In this document: piece after piece, positions 1-6,543 of the stretch
Layout of the letters: every line of letters starts with the position of its first letter
Position numbering within the stretch: the first letter of the stretch is position 1
Source of the DNA: Alphaproteobacteria bacterium
Lineage (GTDB): Bacteria > Pseudomonadota > Alphaproteobacteria > G02398745 > G023898745
Reading direction: 5' to 3'
Assembly: GCA_027366195.1 (NCBI GenBank)
Contig: DAHXKW010000106.1
Coordinates: 1 to 9,727, forward strand
Length of the DNA stretch: 9,727 nucleotides
The notes under the pieces: generated by a model
The model's input: the letters and a program-made list of their open reading frames with translations, nothing else
Told to the model about the DNA's origin: nothing
Databases searched by the model: none
Translations under genes and position numbers: made by a program

Positions 1-414
1 ATTACCCAAGGACCTGCTATTGAAAAATTAAAATCAAGCCTAACCTCACTCGTTGACCATATCAGTGTTTTGTTTGTTCCTGGAGGATCTGATTCACACG
101 AAGCAAAATTAAAAAAGACAGTTAAAGAATTAGAAGAAAGAATTAGGCAACTGGAAAGCTCAAAACAACAGCTAGTAAAAGAGAAAGATGGTACACAAAA
201 AAATGCAGACGAAGCTTCAGCAAACGCTGCAACTTATTTCCAACATCTGCAGGAGACAAATAAAATTCTGGGAGAACTTACCAGAGTACTAGAAGAAACC
301 CTACAACCAAATCCAGCTCCTGTAAAACCTTATAGGGATTACCAGGAAGGATTAGAGCAATTTTTGGTCCAAAAAAACGGGAAAGAATCAACACCTAAAC
401 CTAAGCAAAACTAG
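1..414 (+). CDS. Coiled-coil protein of unknown function, 3' part only
   Basis: The reading frame is open from the first base of the window to the TAG at 412-414, so the gene begins upstream; a TTG at 70 could be taken as a start but nothing supports it. 137 residues are visible. Visible residues about 34-63 are rich in Lys, Glu and Leu with heptad-like spacing (for example KKTVKELEERIRQLESSK), and about 76-104 form a second helical stretch, so a coiled coil is likely. The tail is polar, Pro- and Lys-rich (ends TPKPKQN). I see no catalytic motif or membrane segment in this part. The family is not recognised; coiled-coil proteins of this kind are often structural or secreted, but that is not shown here. 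The next gene begins 117 bases downstream after an AT-rich gap. Confidence 0.6.
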   Translation: MTQGPAIEKLKSSLTSLVDHISVLFVPGGSDSHEAKLKKTVKELEERIRQLESSKQQLVKEKDGTQKNADEASANAATYFQHLQETNKILGELTRVLEETLQPNPAPVKPYRDYQEGLEQFLVQKNGKESTPKPKQN

Positions 415-461
415 ATTCTTACACACTCAAAATTTCAGATCTTGGGAATATTCCTTTTAAG

Positions 462-493
462 TTGATTTTGTTTATTTTTTATTAAAATATAAT
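462..493 (+). promoter_or_regulatory. Possible promoter for the 532 gene
   Basis: TTGATT at 462-467 and TATAAT at 488-493 lie in the AT-rich gap upstream of the gene starting at 532. The spacing is 20 bases, longer than the ideal 17, and such matches are common in AT-rich sequence, so this is a weak prediction. Confidence 0.25.
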
Positions 494-531
494 ATAAAAT
501 AAAATTATAAGGCATCCCCAAACAAAAAGGC

Positions 532-933
532 ATGCTTATTAGTTTATTCTGGTCCTTATCTATGGCAGGACATCAACCCCGTAGACATCCAGGTTCTTTC
601 AATCCTGTTAGAACTGCCGGGCATCATGGTCGAAATCATGCAAGATCAACCCATGCTTCACCATCAGTTACAGAAGAAGTATATACAGCATTATCTTCCG
701 CATTAAGAAGTACACAGCTTGGACAAATACCAGAAATAGCAGATTTGCAAAAAATACAAGTACGCATGAAAGCCATTTTAGAAACAAAAACAAGACTAAT
801 AGAAACAATTATAGAAACGTTTGAAAAATTGCTAGACACTTTACACAAAGCATTACCAAAAAACGAAAGTCATGTACTAAAACCTTTTGAAAAATTTTTG
901 ACAGATGCAACACATGTAAATGGCAAGACATAA
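532..933 (+). CDS. Small helical protein of unknown function, possibly exported
   Basis: 133 residues, family not recognised. The N-terminus (MLISLFWSLSMAG) is hydrophobic but lacks the usual basic residue before the core, so it is at best a weak signal peptide. Residues about 14-45 are rich in His, Arg, Pro and Ser and look disordered. Residues about 46-130 are strongly helical, with Leu/Ile/Glu/Lys patterning such as IETIIETFEKLLDTLHKAL. The ATG at 532 has AAGG almost touching it (527-530), which is too close to be a good ribosome site; an ATG at 562 would remove the hydrophobic start. The gene lies only 24 bases before the barrel-domain gene at 958, so the two may be cotranscribed. No frameshift is seen. 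Confidence 0.55.
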   Translation: MLISLFWSLSMAGHQPRRHPGSFNPVRTAGHHGRNHARSTHASPSVTEEVYTALSSALRSTQLGQIPEIADLQKIQVRMKAILETKTRLIETIIETFEKLLDTLHKALPKNESHVLKPFEKFLTDATHVNGKT

Positions 934-957
934 AACAAGAAAAATTAAGAAAGGACT

Positions 958-2175
958 TTGGCGACCCATAAAACTACAATGCTGTCCATCCTTTGCCAAT
1001 CCTTATTAAATGCCCACTCTTTTTCTATTTCCATTGATTGCACAGGAAAAAAATTCCATCTATCCTGCCATCGTAAAACAGTTAAGCCAAAGTACTTTAT
1101 TAAAGTACTCAATATCCCCGAAAAAGATTTAAATCACTTTGGTGACCATGAATTGTGGGATCATGAACATCAAAGACAATATGCAAAAGACATCGCAAAA
1201 GTACAGATAGAAGAATTTGAGGGGTATTTTGAAGGGGATATGCCTTTTGGTTATTTCATGAAAATCTTAAACACAGTTAATGACTTAGCGCATGATATTG
1301 AACACAGAAATTTGAAAACACAATCTTCCGTATTTAAACGCAAAGCATTTGAAACTGAGGATCAAGAACCTGCATCAGTTCTAGAGGGACGTACCGTTCG
1401 TTCAATAATCGTCGATAAAAGTATATTCGAAAGTAACAACATTTTAAAAATGATTGTCGGCTTCCCTGTCACAATGAATCCAGAAGGACTGCACAATTTT
1501 ATAACAACGAATGATGTAAGTCAGATCACACTAGATCAAGATTATCTAGTTCGCGCAGGCGTTTTGTCTTCAAAAACGGGAAAACCGATTGAAATTATTA
1601 TGCTAGGCAATAATCGCACCACAGCGCAAGATATACAACAAAAAATTGATCAAATTCTAGGAGATGGTGAAAAATACAAAAAAGCCGTTCAAGCCGAGCT
1701 GCCAAACCAAAAATACACCGGCATGATGGGCGGTATCACCATCGCTGCTGGATATCACTATCCAATTAAGAAATTCACAGTTAACGCACGTACAGGCCTG
1801 GATTGTACATTTGGAAAATTTAAACAAACCTATATCCCAGAAGAAAAAGAACAAGAAATGCTAAAAATGGATATAGGTTATTTCTTTGGCCTTGGCTTAG
1901 ACTATCCCTTAAATGACAAAGCCACCATTGGTTTTGAACTGGGATTAGAACAAAAACGCATCAAACAAGAAAAAGATTCTATCTGGATAACTGCCCCTTA
2001 TATTCAAATTGTTTGCAATAACAAAATTACCGAAAAATATAGCCTAGGCGTTTTTACGGGATATACTTTTACACGCAAATTTACCATAAAAAATCATTAT
2101 CCCTTGCAACATGAAGATGCTGAGTGCAAATTTAGTGGCATGTTTGGCGGCATAAGACTCAGCAGATATTTGTAA
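958..2175 (+). CDS. Putative outer-membrane protein with C-terminal beta-barrel-like domain
   Basis: 405 residues from a TTG start. The frame has a TAA at 946-948, and TTG 958 is the first start after it, with AAGGA at 951-955 only two bases away. An ATG at 979 (residue 8) is the alternative but has no ribosome site. Residues 1-250 are mixed alpha/beta and not recognised. Residues about 252-405 alternate short amphipathic strands with Gly/aromatic residues and polar turns (MMGGITIAAGYHY, MDIGYFFGLGLDYPL, YSLGVFTGYTFTRKF, FSGMFGGIRLSRYL), as in OmpA/opacity-type eight-stranded barrels. The C-terminal residue is Leu after Arg-Tyr, close to but not the usual Phe. The N-terminus is not a convincing signal peptide, which is odd for an outer-membrane protein; the true start may differ. 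The barrel call rests on strand pattern only. Confidence 0.6.
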   Translation: MATHKTTMLSILCQSLLNAHSFSISIDCTGKKFHLSCHRKTVKPKYFIKVLNIPEKDLNHFGDHELWDHEHQRQYAKDIAKVQIEEFEGYFEGDMPFGYFMKILNTVNDLAHDIEHRNLKTQSSVFKRKAFETEDQEPASVLEGRTVRSIIVDKSIFESNNILKMIVGFPVTMNPEGLHNFITTNDVSQITLDQDYLVRAGVLSSKTGKPIEIIMLGNNRTTAQDIQQKIDQILGDGEKYKKAVQAELPNQKYTGMMGGITIAAGYHYPIKKFTVNARTGLDCTFGKFKQTYIPEEKEQEMLKMDIGYFFGLGLDYPLNDKATIGFELGLEQKRIKQEKDSIWITAPYIQIVCNNKITEKYSLGVFTGYTFTRKFTIKNHYPLQHEDAECKFSGMFGGIRLSRYL

Positions 2176-2241
2176 GATCTTGAACCTGCGCAGAAAATTG
2201 AGATATCGTAACCAATAAGCATAAAAATAATCATTCAGTAT

Positions 2242-3990
2242 ATGTGCGGAATTATTGGGTATAGTACTAAATCAGCACAAGATCCTATCGCTGTTATCAC
2301 AAAACATTTGGCCTATTTAGAATACCGGGGTTATGACTCAACTGGAATGGCTTTTGTCGACACTCAAGAACAACTTCAAGTGTTCAAAAAAACAGGAAAT
2401 ATCTCTATTCTGAAAAATGCTACGAAAAATATTCACACTTCAGCACATTATGGTATTGGGCACACAAGGTGGGCAACGCATGGCAAACCTGACGACATCA
2501 ATGCACATCCCCATTTAGGAGATGAAGCCGCAATTATTCACAATGGGGTCATCGAAAATCATGAAACACTTAAACAAAGTTTGATGCAAGATGGTTTTAC
2601 CTTCCAGTCTGAAACAGACTCAGAAATTATCACACATTATATTACACGTGGGATACGCCAAGGACTGTCTAGAGAACAAGTATTTAAAAATTTCCACAAA
2701 GATCTCAAAGGAATTTTTTCAATCGTCGCTTTATTTCATGATGGCGAAATTATAGCTACACGCTTTAAAACACCCCTTGTTTTCTGCATAGCACAAGATG
2801 GCTTATGGCTTGCTTCAGATGCTTTGGCAATTGCACAACACGCCGCCAATGGAACCGTTTGTTTTTTGAAAGATGGGGACATCATCCGATTCGCTAAAGA
2901 TCATACCTACCATATGGTTAATGGCCATACTCCAGAATTCACAGCTATTGAAAAACGACATCAAATCCCTACAAAGGGAAACTTTGCTCACTTTATGTTG
3001 AAAGAAATTTATGAACAAAAAGAGATTGTGGAAAATTTAAAAAACTTTCTAAAACATTATGATTTTTCTGTAGCTCGTCCTTCAAAACTTCTGATTCTTG
3101 GGTGCGGCACATCTTATTACGCAGGGCTTATCGCTTCCTATTGGCTTCAAGAACATGCCAATATCGAAACTGATGTTCAGATTGCCTCTGAATTCCGATA
3201 TCAGAATTTTATCCGCAATTATGATATGTGTATTTGCATCTCACAATCTGGAGAAACAATAGACGTCGTCGCCGCTTTAGAAAGAATTAAACAAAAAAAT
3301 ATTAAGACAATTGGGATTTTGAATGTTTTAGAAAGTTCCTTGGGACAAATGGTGGATATTATTCTTCCTATTTGTGTAGGACCAGAAATTGGTGTCGCCT
3401 CCACCAAAGCATTGGTTGGACAATTAATTTGCCTACTATTTTTAACTTTGCAATGGACAAATGAACAACATCGCTTCTTTTCATCACTGGATGAATTATC
3501 AGATCTGATAGCGGCGACCCTTGAAGATACAACGTCTGTTGAGTCATGGGCAGAAAAATATGCTGGTCTTGAATCCGTATTTTATATCGGTCGACACCAA
3601 ATGTACCCCGTCTGCCTCGAAGGAGCTTTAAAGCTAAAAGAACTCTCTTACATCAACGCTAATGCTTACCCCGCTGGGGAGCTTAAGCATGGTTCGATTG
3701 CTCTTATCGACAATAAAACTCTAACCGTGGTTCTCTTAGCCGATGACCATGTTTATGAAAAAACACTATCGAATGCCCAAGAAGTAAAAGCCAGACAGGG
3801 AAACGTACTATTTGTTACAACCAAAGCCACTCTGGAATCTAACATAATCGTTCCCCATTGTAATGACCCGTTGCTACAAGTCTTTGCACCTATTGTCATT
3901 CTTCAACTTTTCGCTTATTTCGTTGCTTTAAAACGTAATTGCTCAATTGATCAACCTAGAAATCTTGCCAAATCAGTGACCGTTGAATGA
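2242..3990 (+). CDS. glmS: Glutamine--fructose-6-phosphate aminotransferase (isomerizing)
   Basis: GlmS converts fructose-6-phosphate and glutamine to glucosamine-6-phosphate and glutamate, the first committed step to UDP-GlcNAc for peptidoglycan and LPS, in the cytoplasm. The 582-residue product begins MCGIIGY, giving the N-terminal nucleophile Cys after Met removal, which fixes the start. The glutaminase domain shows YRGYDSTG (28-35), HTRWATHG (74-81), HNGVIENH (100-107) and SETDSE (123-128). The isomerase part has two SIS domains: GCGTSYYAG (287-295), SQSGET (334-339), VASTKA (385-390), EGALKLKE (460-467) and GELKHGS (479-485), and ends DQPRNLAKSVTVE with the conserved Lys. It is somewhat shorter than the usual ~600-610 residues, mainly in the linker between FMLKEIYEQ and the first SIS domain. 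GELKHGS has Ser where Pro is usual. All key residues are present, so it should be active. No glmS ribozyme fits in the 66-base leader. Confidence 0.97.
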   Translation: MCGIIGYSTKSAQDPIAVITKHLAYLEYRGYDSTGMAFVDTQEQLQVFKKTGNISILKNATKNIHTSAHYGIGHTRWATHGKPDDINAHPHLGDEAAIIHNGVIENHETLKQSLMQDGFTFQSETDSEIITHYITRGIRQGLSREQVFKNFHKDLKGIFSIVALFHDGEIIATRFKTPLVFCIAQDGLWLASDALAIAQHAANGTVCFLKDGDIIRFAKDHTYHMVNGHTPEFTAIEKRHQIPTKGNFAHFMLKEIYEQKEIVENLKNFLKHYDFSVARPSKLLILGCGTSYYAGLIASYWLQEHANIETDVQIASEFRYQNFIRNYDMCICISQSGETIDVVAALERIKQKNIKTIGILNVLESSLGQMVDIILPICVGPEIGVASTKALVGQLICLLFLTLQWTNEQHRFFSSLDELSDLIAATLEDTTSVESWAEKYAGLESVFYIGRHQMYPVCLEGALKLKELSYINANAYPAGELKHGSIALIDNKTLTVVLLADDHVYEKTLSNAQEVKARQGNVLFVTTKATLESNIIVPHCNDPLLQVFAPIVILQLFAYFVALKRNCSIDQPRNLAKSVTVE

Positions 3991-4109
3991 ATAAATGGAT
4001 TTTATTCGTAATTATTATAAGCTTGTTAGCCTCATCTTCCCCCTCGTATAATAGCTTATATGCACCTGAGGAATTCCAGAATGATGCAAATTATAGCTTT
4101 TTTATTTAA
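3987..4109 (+). CDS. Possible 40-residue exported peptide overlapping the glmS stop
   Basis: An ATG at 3987 overlaps the glmS TGA (ATGA), the arrangement typical of translational coupling. The frame runs 40 codons to TAA at 4107-4109. The start MNKWILFVIIISLLASSS has a basic n-region, a hydrophobic core and small residues, like a signal peptide; what remains (about 22 residues, rich in Tyr, Asn and Ser) is short and has no Cys for a lipoprotein. No separate ribosome site is needed if it is coupled to glmS. It may be a real micropeptide or the 5' remnant of a longer exported protein. The mscS-like gene begins 9 bases after it. Confidence 0.4.
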   Translation: MNKWILFVIIISLLASSSPSYNSLYAPEEFQNDANYSFFI

Positions 4110-4118
4110 TCTAAATTC

Positions 4119-5114
4119 ATGAAATTTCTAGTTCCCTATAAAAACCACATTAAAGTTTTATTGTTTCTCGTTATAGCTTTTGGTTTTTTGTATATAAGCG
4201 GCGTCCATATCATACATGATTCTACACAAAACATTTTAGACTGGCGCATACAAATTGGAGAAACAATAACCTTTCCTGTTTTTCTGATTCTTAAAAGCAT
4301 CCTTATTATTCTAATTGGCTTTTGGTTAGCCACAAAGACTATCACGTTTTGCGAAAAAAGTATAAAGCACTTTAAACAAATAAACCCAACGAGCCAATCG
4401 ATCCTAATTAACATCATACAAATATTTATCTATTTCATATTTTTTGTATCCATCCTAGATTTACTCCACTTTCAACACAGCTCTATCACAGTTATCTCTG
4501 GTGCGGCTGCTTTCGGTCTCAGCTTAGGATTGCGGCAAATTGCTTCAAACCTTGTTAGTGGATTTATTTTATTGCTTGAACACTCTATAAATGTCGGCGA
4601 CTTTGTTGAAATGAAAGACCAAAGCGCTGGTTTCGTGAGGCGTATCGGCACTTTATATACGCACATTGAAATTACAGATGGACGCGAAATTTTCATCCCA
4701 AATGGCGAAATATTTAATTATCTAGCTGCCAACTGGACATTAAATCATAAATATGCACGCATTACCTTTGAAATTATTATTGACTACACGACCGATATCA
4801 ATTTGGTCAAAGAAATTTGTTTAAAGGCTATAAATGCCCACCCCGCCAAATCCAAAAATCGCCCTGCTGAATTTTTAGTTGATCGGTTTGGAGAATTCGG
4901 TTTGATTATCAAACTCCGTTTATGGTTGGATGATATTTTAATAGGACGTTTTCAAGTGCAAAGTGATATTTTAAGCAGCATTTGCGAAGAGTTTAAAAAA
5001 GCAAAAATAGCCATCCCAACTATTGCTACTGCAAATAAAAAACAAGCTAAACTTCAAAAACAATTCAAACAAACAATTAAGCCTACGAACTTAATAGATG
5101 AACCTGTAGAATAG
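4119..5114 (+). CDS. MscS-family small-conductance mechanosensitive channel
   Basis: 331 residues, inner-membrane channel that opens under membrane tension to release solutes during hypo-osmotic shock. Predicted membrane helices lie at about 10-29, 52-71 and 94-114, followed by the pore-lining TM3 region at about 122-155 with the Ala/Gly-rich packing pattern (ISGAAAFGLSLGLRQIASNL) that defines the family. The beta domain follows: INVGDFVEM (157-165), then GFVRRIGTLYTHIEITDGRE and IFIPNGEIFNY (191-201). The cytoplasmic alpha/beta part covers about 215-300 and the tail is Lys-rich. This is the compact three-helix MscS layout. The ATG at 4119 lacks a clear ribosome site but matches the expected N-terminus. 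It may be cotranscribed with glmS through the small ORF. The stop is five bases from the end of a tRNA gene on the other strand. Not named mscS because related paralogues cannot be told apart here. Confidence 0.92.
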   Translation: MKFLVPYKNHIKVLLFLVIAFGFLYISGVHIIHDSTQNILDWRIQIGETITFPVFLILKSILIILIGFWLATKTITFCEKSIKHFKQINPTSQSILINIIQIFIYFIFFVSILDLLHFQHSSITVISGAAAFGLSLGLRQIASNLVSGFILLLEHSINVGDFVEMKDQSAGFVRRIGTLYTHIEITDGREIFIPNGEIFNYLAANWTLNHKYARITFEIIIDYTTDINLVKEICLKAINAHPAKSKNRPAEFLVDRFGEFGLIIKLRLWLDDILIGRFQVQSDILSSICEEFKKAKIAIPTIATANKKQAKLQKQFKQTIKPTNLIDEPVE

Positions 5115-5119
5115 GAAAC

Positions 5120-5194
<75 letters not shown>

Positions 5195-5204
5195 CCGGCA
5201 ACCT

Positions 5205-5231
5205 ATTATAACACGGCTATTGTCTAGCCAA
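5205..5231 (-). promoter_or_regulatory. Likely promoter of tRNA-Thr
   Basis: On the minus strand a perfect TATAAT lies at 5210-5205, ten bases before the mature tRNA 5' end, which fits a start of transcription a few bases upstream of the tRNA. A partial -35 match, TTGGCT at 5231-5226, has a short 15-base spacing. It overlaps the last codons of the minus-strand gene at 5217-5606, so the tRNA may also be read from that gene. Confidence 0.4.
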
Positions 5232-5606
5232 CATGGTCAGCCGACCTTTACTTTGTATAATTGTTGGCAAATCTGTTGTATCTGTTTGACGCTCCACAAG
5301 AACAACCTGCATCTGAATCGTACCCAAAGTATGTTTTATATAAAGCCTGCACTCGTTTTGATAGGCAAAAACATCATTAAAACCAATCTCCTTCTTTTTA
5401 AACAAAGGCATATTATCTAATTGGTGCGAAGTAATTCGAATACTATCGTTCTTCAATTCGTATTCTAAAATATTCTTAATTTTAAGACCAAAACTATCAC
5501 ATATGGTTTCAACAAACTTGGTAATCAAAGCATTGTCACACAAAGCAATTTTGCGAAAAACAATATCCGGCTGATTCGTGCTTTCTACATAAAAAATATA
5601 TGACAT
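5217..5606 (-). CDS. Hypothetical protein, 129 residues
   Basis: The product is not recognised. It is a soluble-looking mixed alpha/beta protein without signal peptide or membrane segment. The first 55 residues alternate hydrophobic strands and helices (MSYIFYVEST, ITKFVETICDSFGLKIKNIL), and the second half has strand-like segments (ECRLYIKHTLGTIQMQVVLVE). There is no obvious catalytic motif; two Cys lie in the first half and one in the second. The ATG at 5606 is preceded on its strand by AAAG, a weak ribosome site, and by AT-rich sequence suitable for a promoter. The gene is followed by the tRNA-Thr on the same strand, 22 bases after the stop. The plus-strand ORF overlapping it is shorter and looks like a shadow. 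Confidence 0.6.
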   Translation of the reverse strand: MSYIFYVESTNQPDIVFRKIALCDNALITKFVETICDSFGLKIKNILEYELKNDSIRITSHQLDNMPLFKKKEIGFNDVFAYQNECRLYIKHTLGTIQMQVVLVERQTDTTDLPTIIQSKGRLTMLARQ

Positions 5607-5638
5607 CTTTATTTAATAAATACATTGTTTATATTTTT

Positions 5639-5644
5639 ATTATA
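5639..5644 (-). promoter_or_regulatory. Possible -10 element for the 5217-5606 gene
   Basis: TATAAT on the minus strand lies 33 bases upstream of the ATG at 5606, in a very AT-rich stretch (about 5607-5680). No convincing -35 box is seen at the right distance, and AT-richness makes chance matches likely. Confidence 0.25.
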
Positions 5645-5718
5645 TAAAAAAATATTAAAAAATAAAATATATTTCCCTTATTTATTCTCCGCACCTATAA
5701 GACGTTATCATCAAATAG

Positions 5719-5811
5719 AGTTTTTTTAGTTCACGTGATGTCTTTTTAATCATCGGCCTGATTATTTTTGGAATCGCTTATGCCACCTTCCTTTCCATAC
5801 AGCTGGCATAG
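5719..5811 (+). pseudogene. Possible relic of a membrane protein
   Basis: Between TAG at 5716-5718 and TAG at 5809-5811 there are 30 open codons with no ATG, GTG or TTG start. The translation contains one strongly hydrophobic segment (VFLIIGLIIFGIAYATFLS) that looks like a transmembrane helix. This could be the decayed piece of a transporter or other membrane protein whose remainder has been lost, or simply an AT-rich chance frame. It lies 22 bases before the flanking repeat of the palindromic insertion. Confidence 0.2.
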
Positions 5812-5895
5812 AGTGGATCATGAGGATCACGCACAAATCCCCATATGCGTTCACGGGGTCAGGTGGAATCTTGAAAACTTTGATGGATCTGTTTT

Positions 5896-5948
5896 CCCGG
5901 TCATTACTGACTCTTGCACGTAGTGCTTAGAGACAGTTATGAACCGGG
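5896..5948. repeat. Left 53-nt hairpin of the palindromic element
   Basis: CCCGG at 5896-5900 pairs with CCGGG at 5944-5948. Inside, TCATTACTG faces CAGTTATGA, CTCT faces AGAG, and GCAC-GTA-GTGC forms the tip. A single T and a TT sit opposite each other as an internal loop. The length and layout equal those of the right hairpin. Confidence 0.65.
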
Positions 5949-6008
5949 ATCCAGACATGAAAAAATCTTGTCATGCCCTTATTTTGTTGGCACTTGTGTT
6001 TTCCAGAT

Positions 6009-6061
6009 CCCGGATAGCAAGAAAACCTAATCGCTATGCGAAAGATTTTCTAACTTCCGGG
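6009..6061. repeat. Right 53-nt hairpin of the palindromic element
   Basis: CCCGG at 6009-6013 pairs with CCGGG at 6057-6061. Read on the minus strand, AGAAAATCT faces AGGTTTTCT and the tip is TCGC-ATA-GCGA with the same T/TT internal loop as the left hairpin. Two of the four tip pairs differ from the left hairpin, both in a paired, compensatory way. A separate inverted pair, CCGGGATC (5944-5951) with GATCCCGG (6006-6013), could close the 60-nt centre instead. Confidence 0.65.
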
Positions 6062-6155
6062 AAAGCAGATCCAGTAAGGCTTTGAAATTTTACCCAATCC
6101 CGTGAACGCATACAAATCCCCTCTCTAAACTGTTGAAACCGACGCGAAAATTCAA

Positions 6156-6185
6156 TTGTTTCTCTATATAGCTCTATTGTAAAAT
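6156..6185 (+). promoter_or_regulatory. Possible promoter for the 6256-7658 gene pair
   Basis: TTGTTT at 6156-6161 and TAAAAT at 6180-6185 are 18 bases apart, giving an mRNA leader of about 60 bases. The leader contains a small hairpin, CCCAA-TTTT-TTGGG at 6212-6225. The site lies just beyond the right target duplication of the palindromic element, so the insertion sits immediately upstream of this promoter. No other signal is seen in 6122-6244. Confidence 0.35.
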
Positions 6186-6244
6186 CCAAACATATTTTTA
6201 GGGGCTAGTATCCCAATTTTTTGGGTATTGTTCTTGCGAGAAAT

Positions 6245-6250
6245 GAGGTG
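6245..6250 (+). promoter_or_regulatory. Ribosome binding site GAGGTG
   Basis: GAGGTG is followed by a five-base spacer and the ATG at 6256. It is the best Shine-Dalgarno match in the window; most other starts here have none. It fixes the start of the proline-rich protein. Confidence 0.7.
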
Positions 6251-6255
6251 GCGAT

Positions 6256-6543
6256 ATGTTGATCATGCTGTTGTTTGCTTCTTCCAATCCTGAAATCTTG
6301 CAGGATACACCTCAGAAGAATACCCCGCTTGATTCTGCAACAAGCTCACCCTGTCTTACTCCACAACGTAACATATCTCCACCTCCACCCCCACCAGATC
6401 TTAGTAGATGGCAAGAAAGGTTATCAAAAGCCACTCCGTTAGAGATAAGTAATGCTTTGGATGCACTAGGTAGGTGGCAACAGAGCACAATGTTTGATCT
6501 GAACCAACGAATTCGTCCAGACCAGGAAAAGACAGGGCGTTGA
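6256..6543 (+). CDS. Small proline-rich protein, possibly exported
   Basis: 95 residues, family not recognised. The start is set by a strong ribosome site. The N-terminus MLIMLLFASS is a short hydrophobic stretch without basic residues, so export is possible but not certain. Residues 11-41 are polar (Pro, Thr, Ser, Gln, Asn), residues 42-47 are six prolines in a row followed by DLSRWQERLSK, and the rest is helical with two RWQ repeats (51-53 and 73-75). Uninterrupted polyproline is a feature of some host-interacting bacterial proteins, but no specific role follows from it alone. The stop TGA (6541-6543) overlaps the TTG start of the next gene at 6540, so the two are probably one operon with coupled translation. 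Confidence 0.6.
   Translation: MLIMLLFASSNPEILQDTPQKNTPLDSATSSPCLTPQRNISPPPPPPDLSRWQERLSKATPLEISNALDALGRWQQSTMFDLNQRIRPDQEKTGR

Larger units (their letters stand above)
5834..6121. mobile_element. MITE-like palindromic insertion with 9-bp target duplication
   Basis: The 14-bp end tatgcgttcacggg at 5844-5857 is repeated inverted and perfectly at 6099-6112. The similarity continues inward, so the arms 5844-5900 and 6057-6112 match at roughly 80 percent by my hand alignment. CAAATCCCC stands directly outside both ends (5834-5842 and 6113-6121), which looks like a target-site duplication; one extra A (5843) separates the left copy from the end. The 269-bp body encodes no protein. It is nearly symmetrical: arm, 53-nt hairpin, 60-nt centre, 53-nt hairpin, arm. 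Four CCCGG/CCGGG boxes (5896, 5944, 6009, 6057) mark the hairpin bases. No transposase is in the window, so mobilisation in trans is inferred. A half-copy lies at 9190-9295. Confidence 0.75.

Noticed and set aside
2176..2241. glmS ribozyme or riboswitch in the glmS leader
   Set aside because: Only 66 bases are available, with no matching fold; the ribozyme is known from Gram-positive bacteria.
4136..4417. 93-codon minus-strand frame
   Set aside because: Antisense to the membrane region of the MscS-family gene; hydrophobicity on the opposite strand of membrane-helix codons is expected by chance.
5220..5420. 66-codon plus-strand frame opposite the 129-residue gene
   Set aside because: Shorter, no ribosome site, low-complexity translation; the minus-strand frame is longer and followed by a co-directional tRNA.
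5834..6121. CRISPR array or short tandem repeats
   Set aside because: The repeats are inverted rather than direct, only two units occur, and there is no regular spacer pattern.
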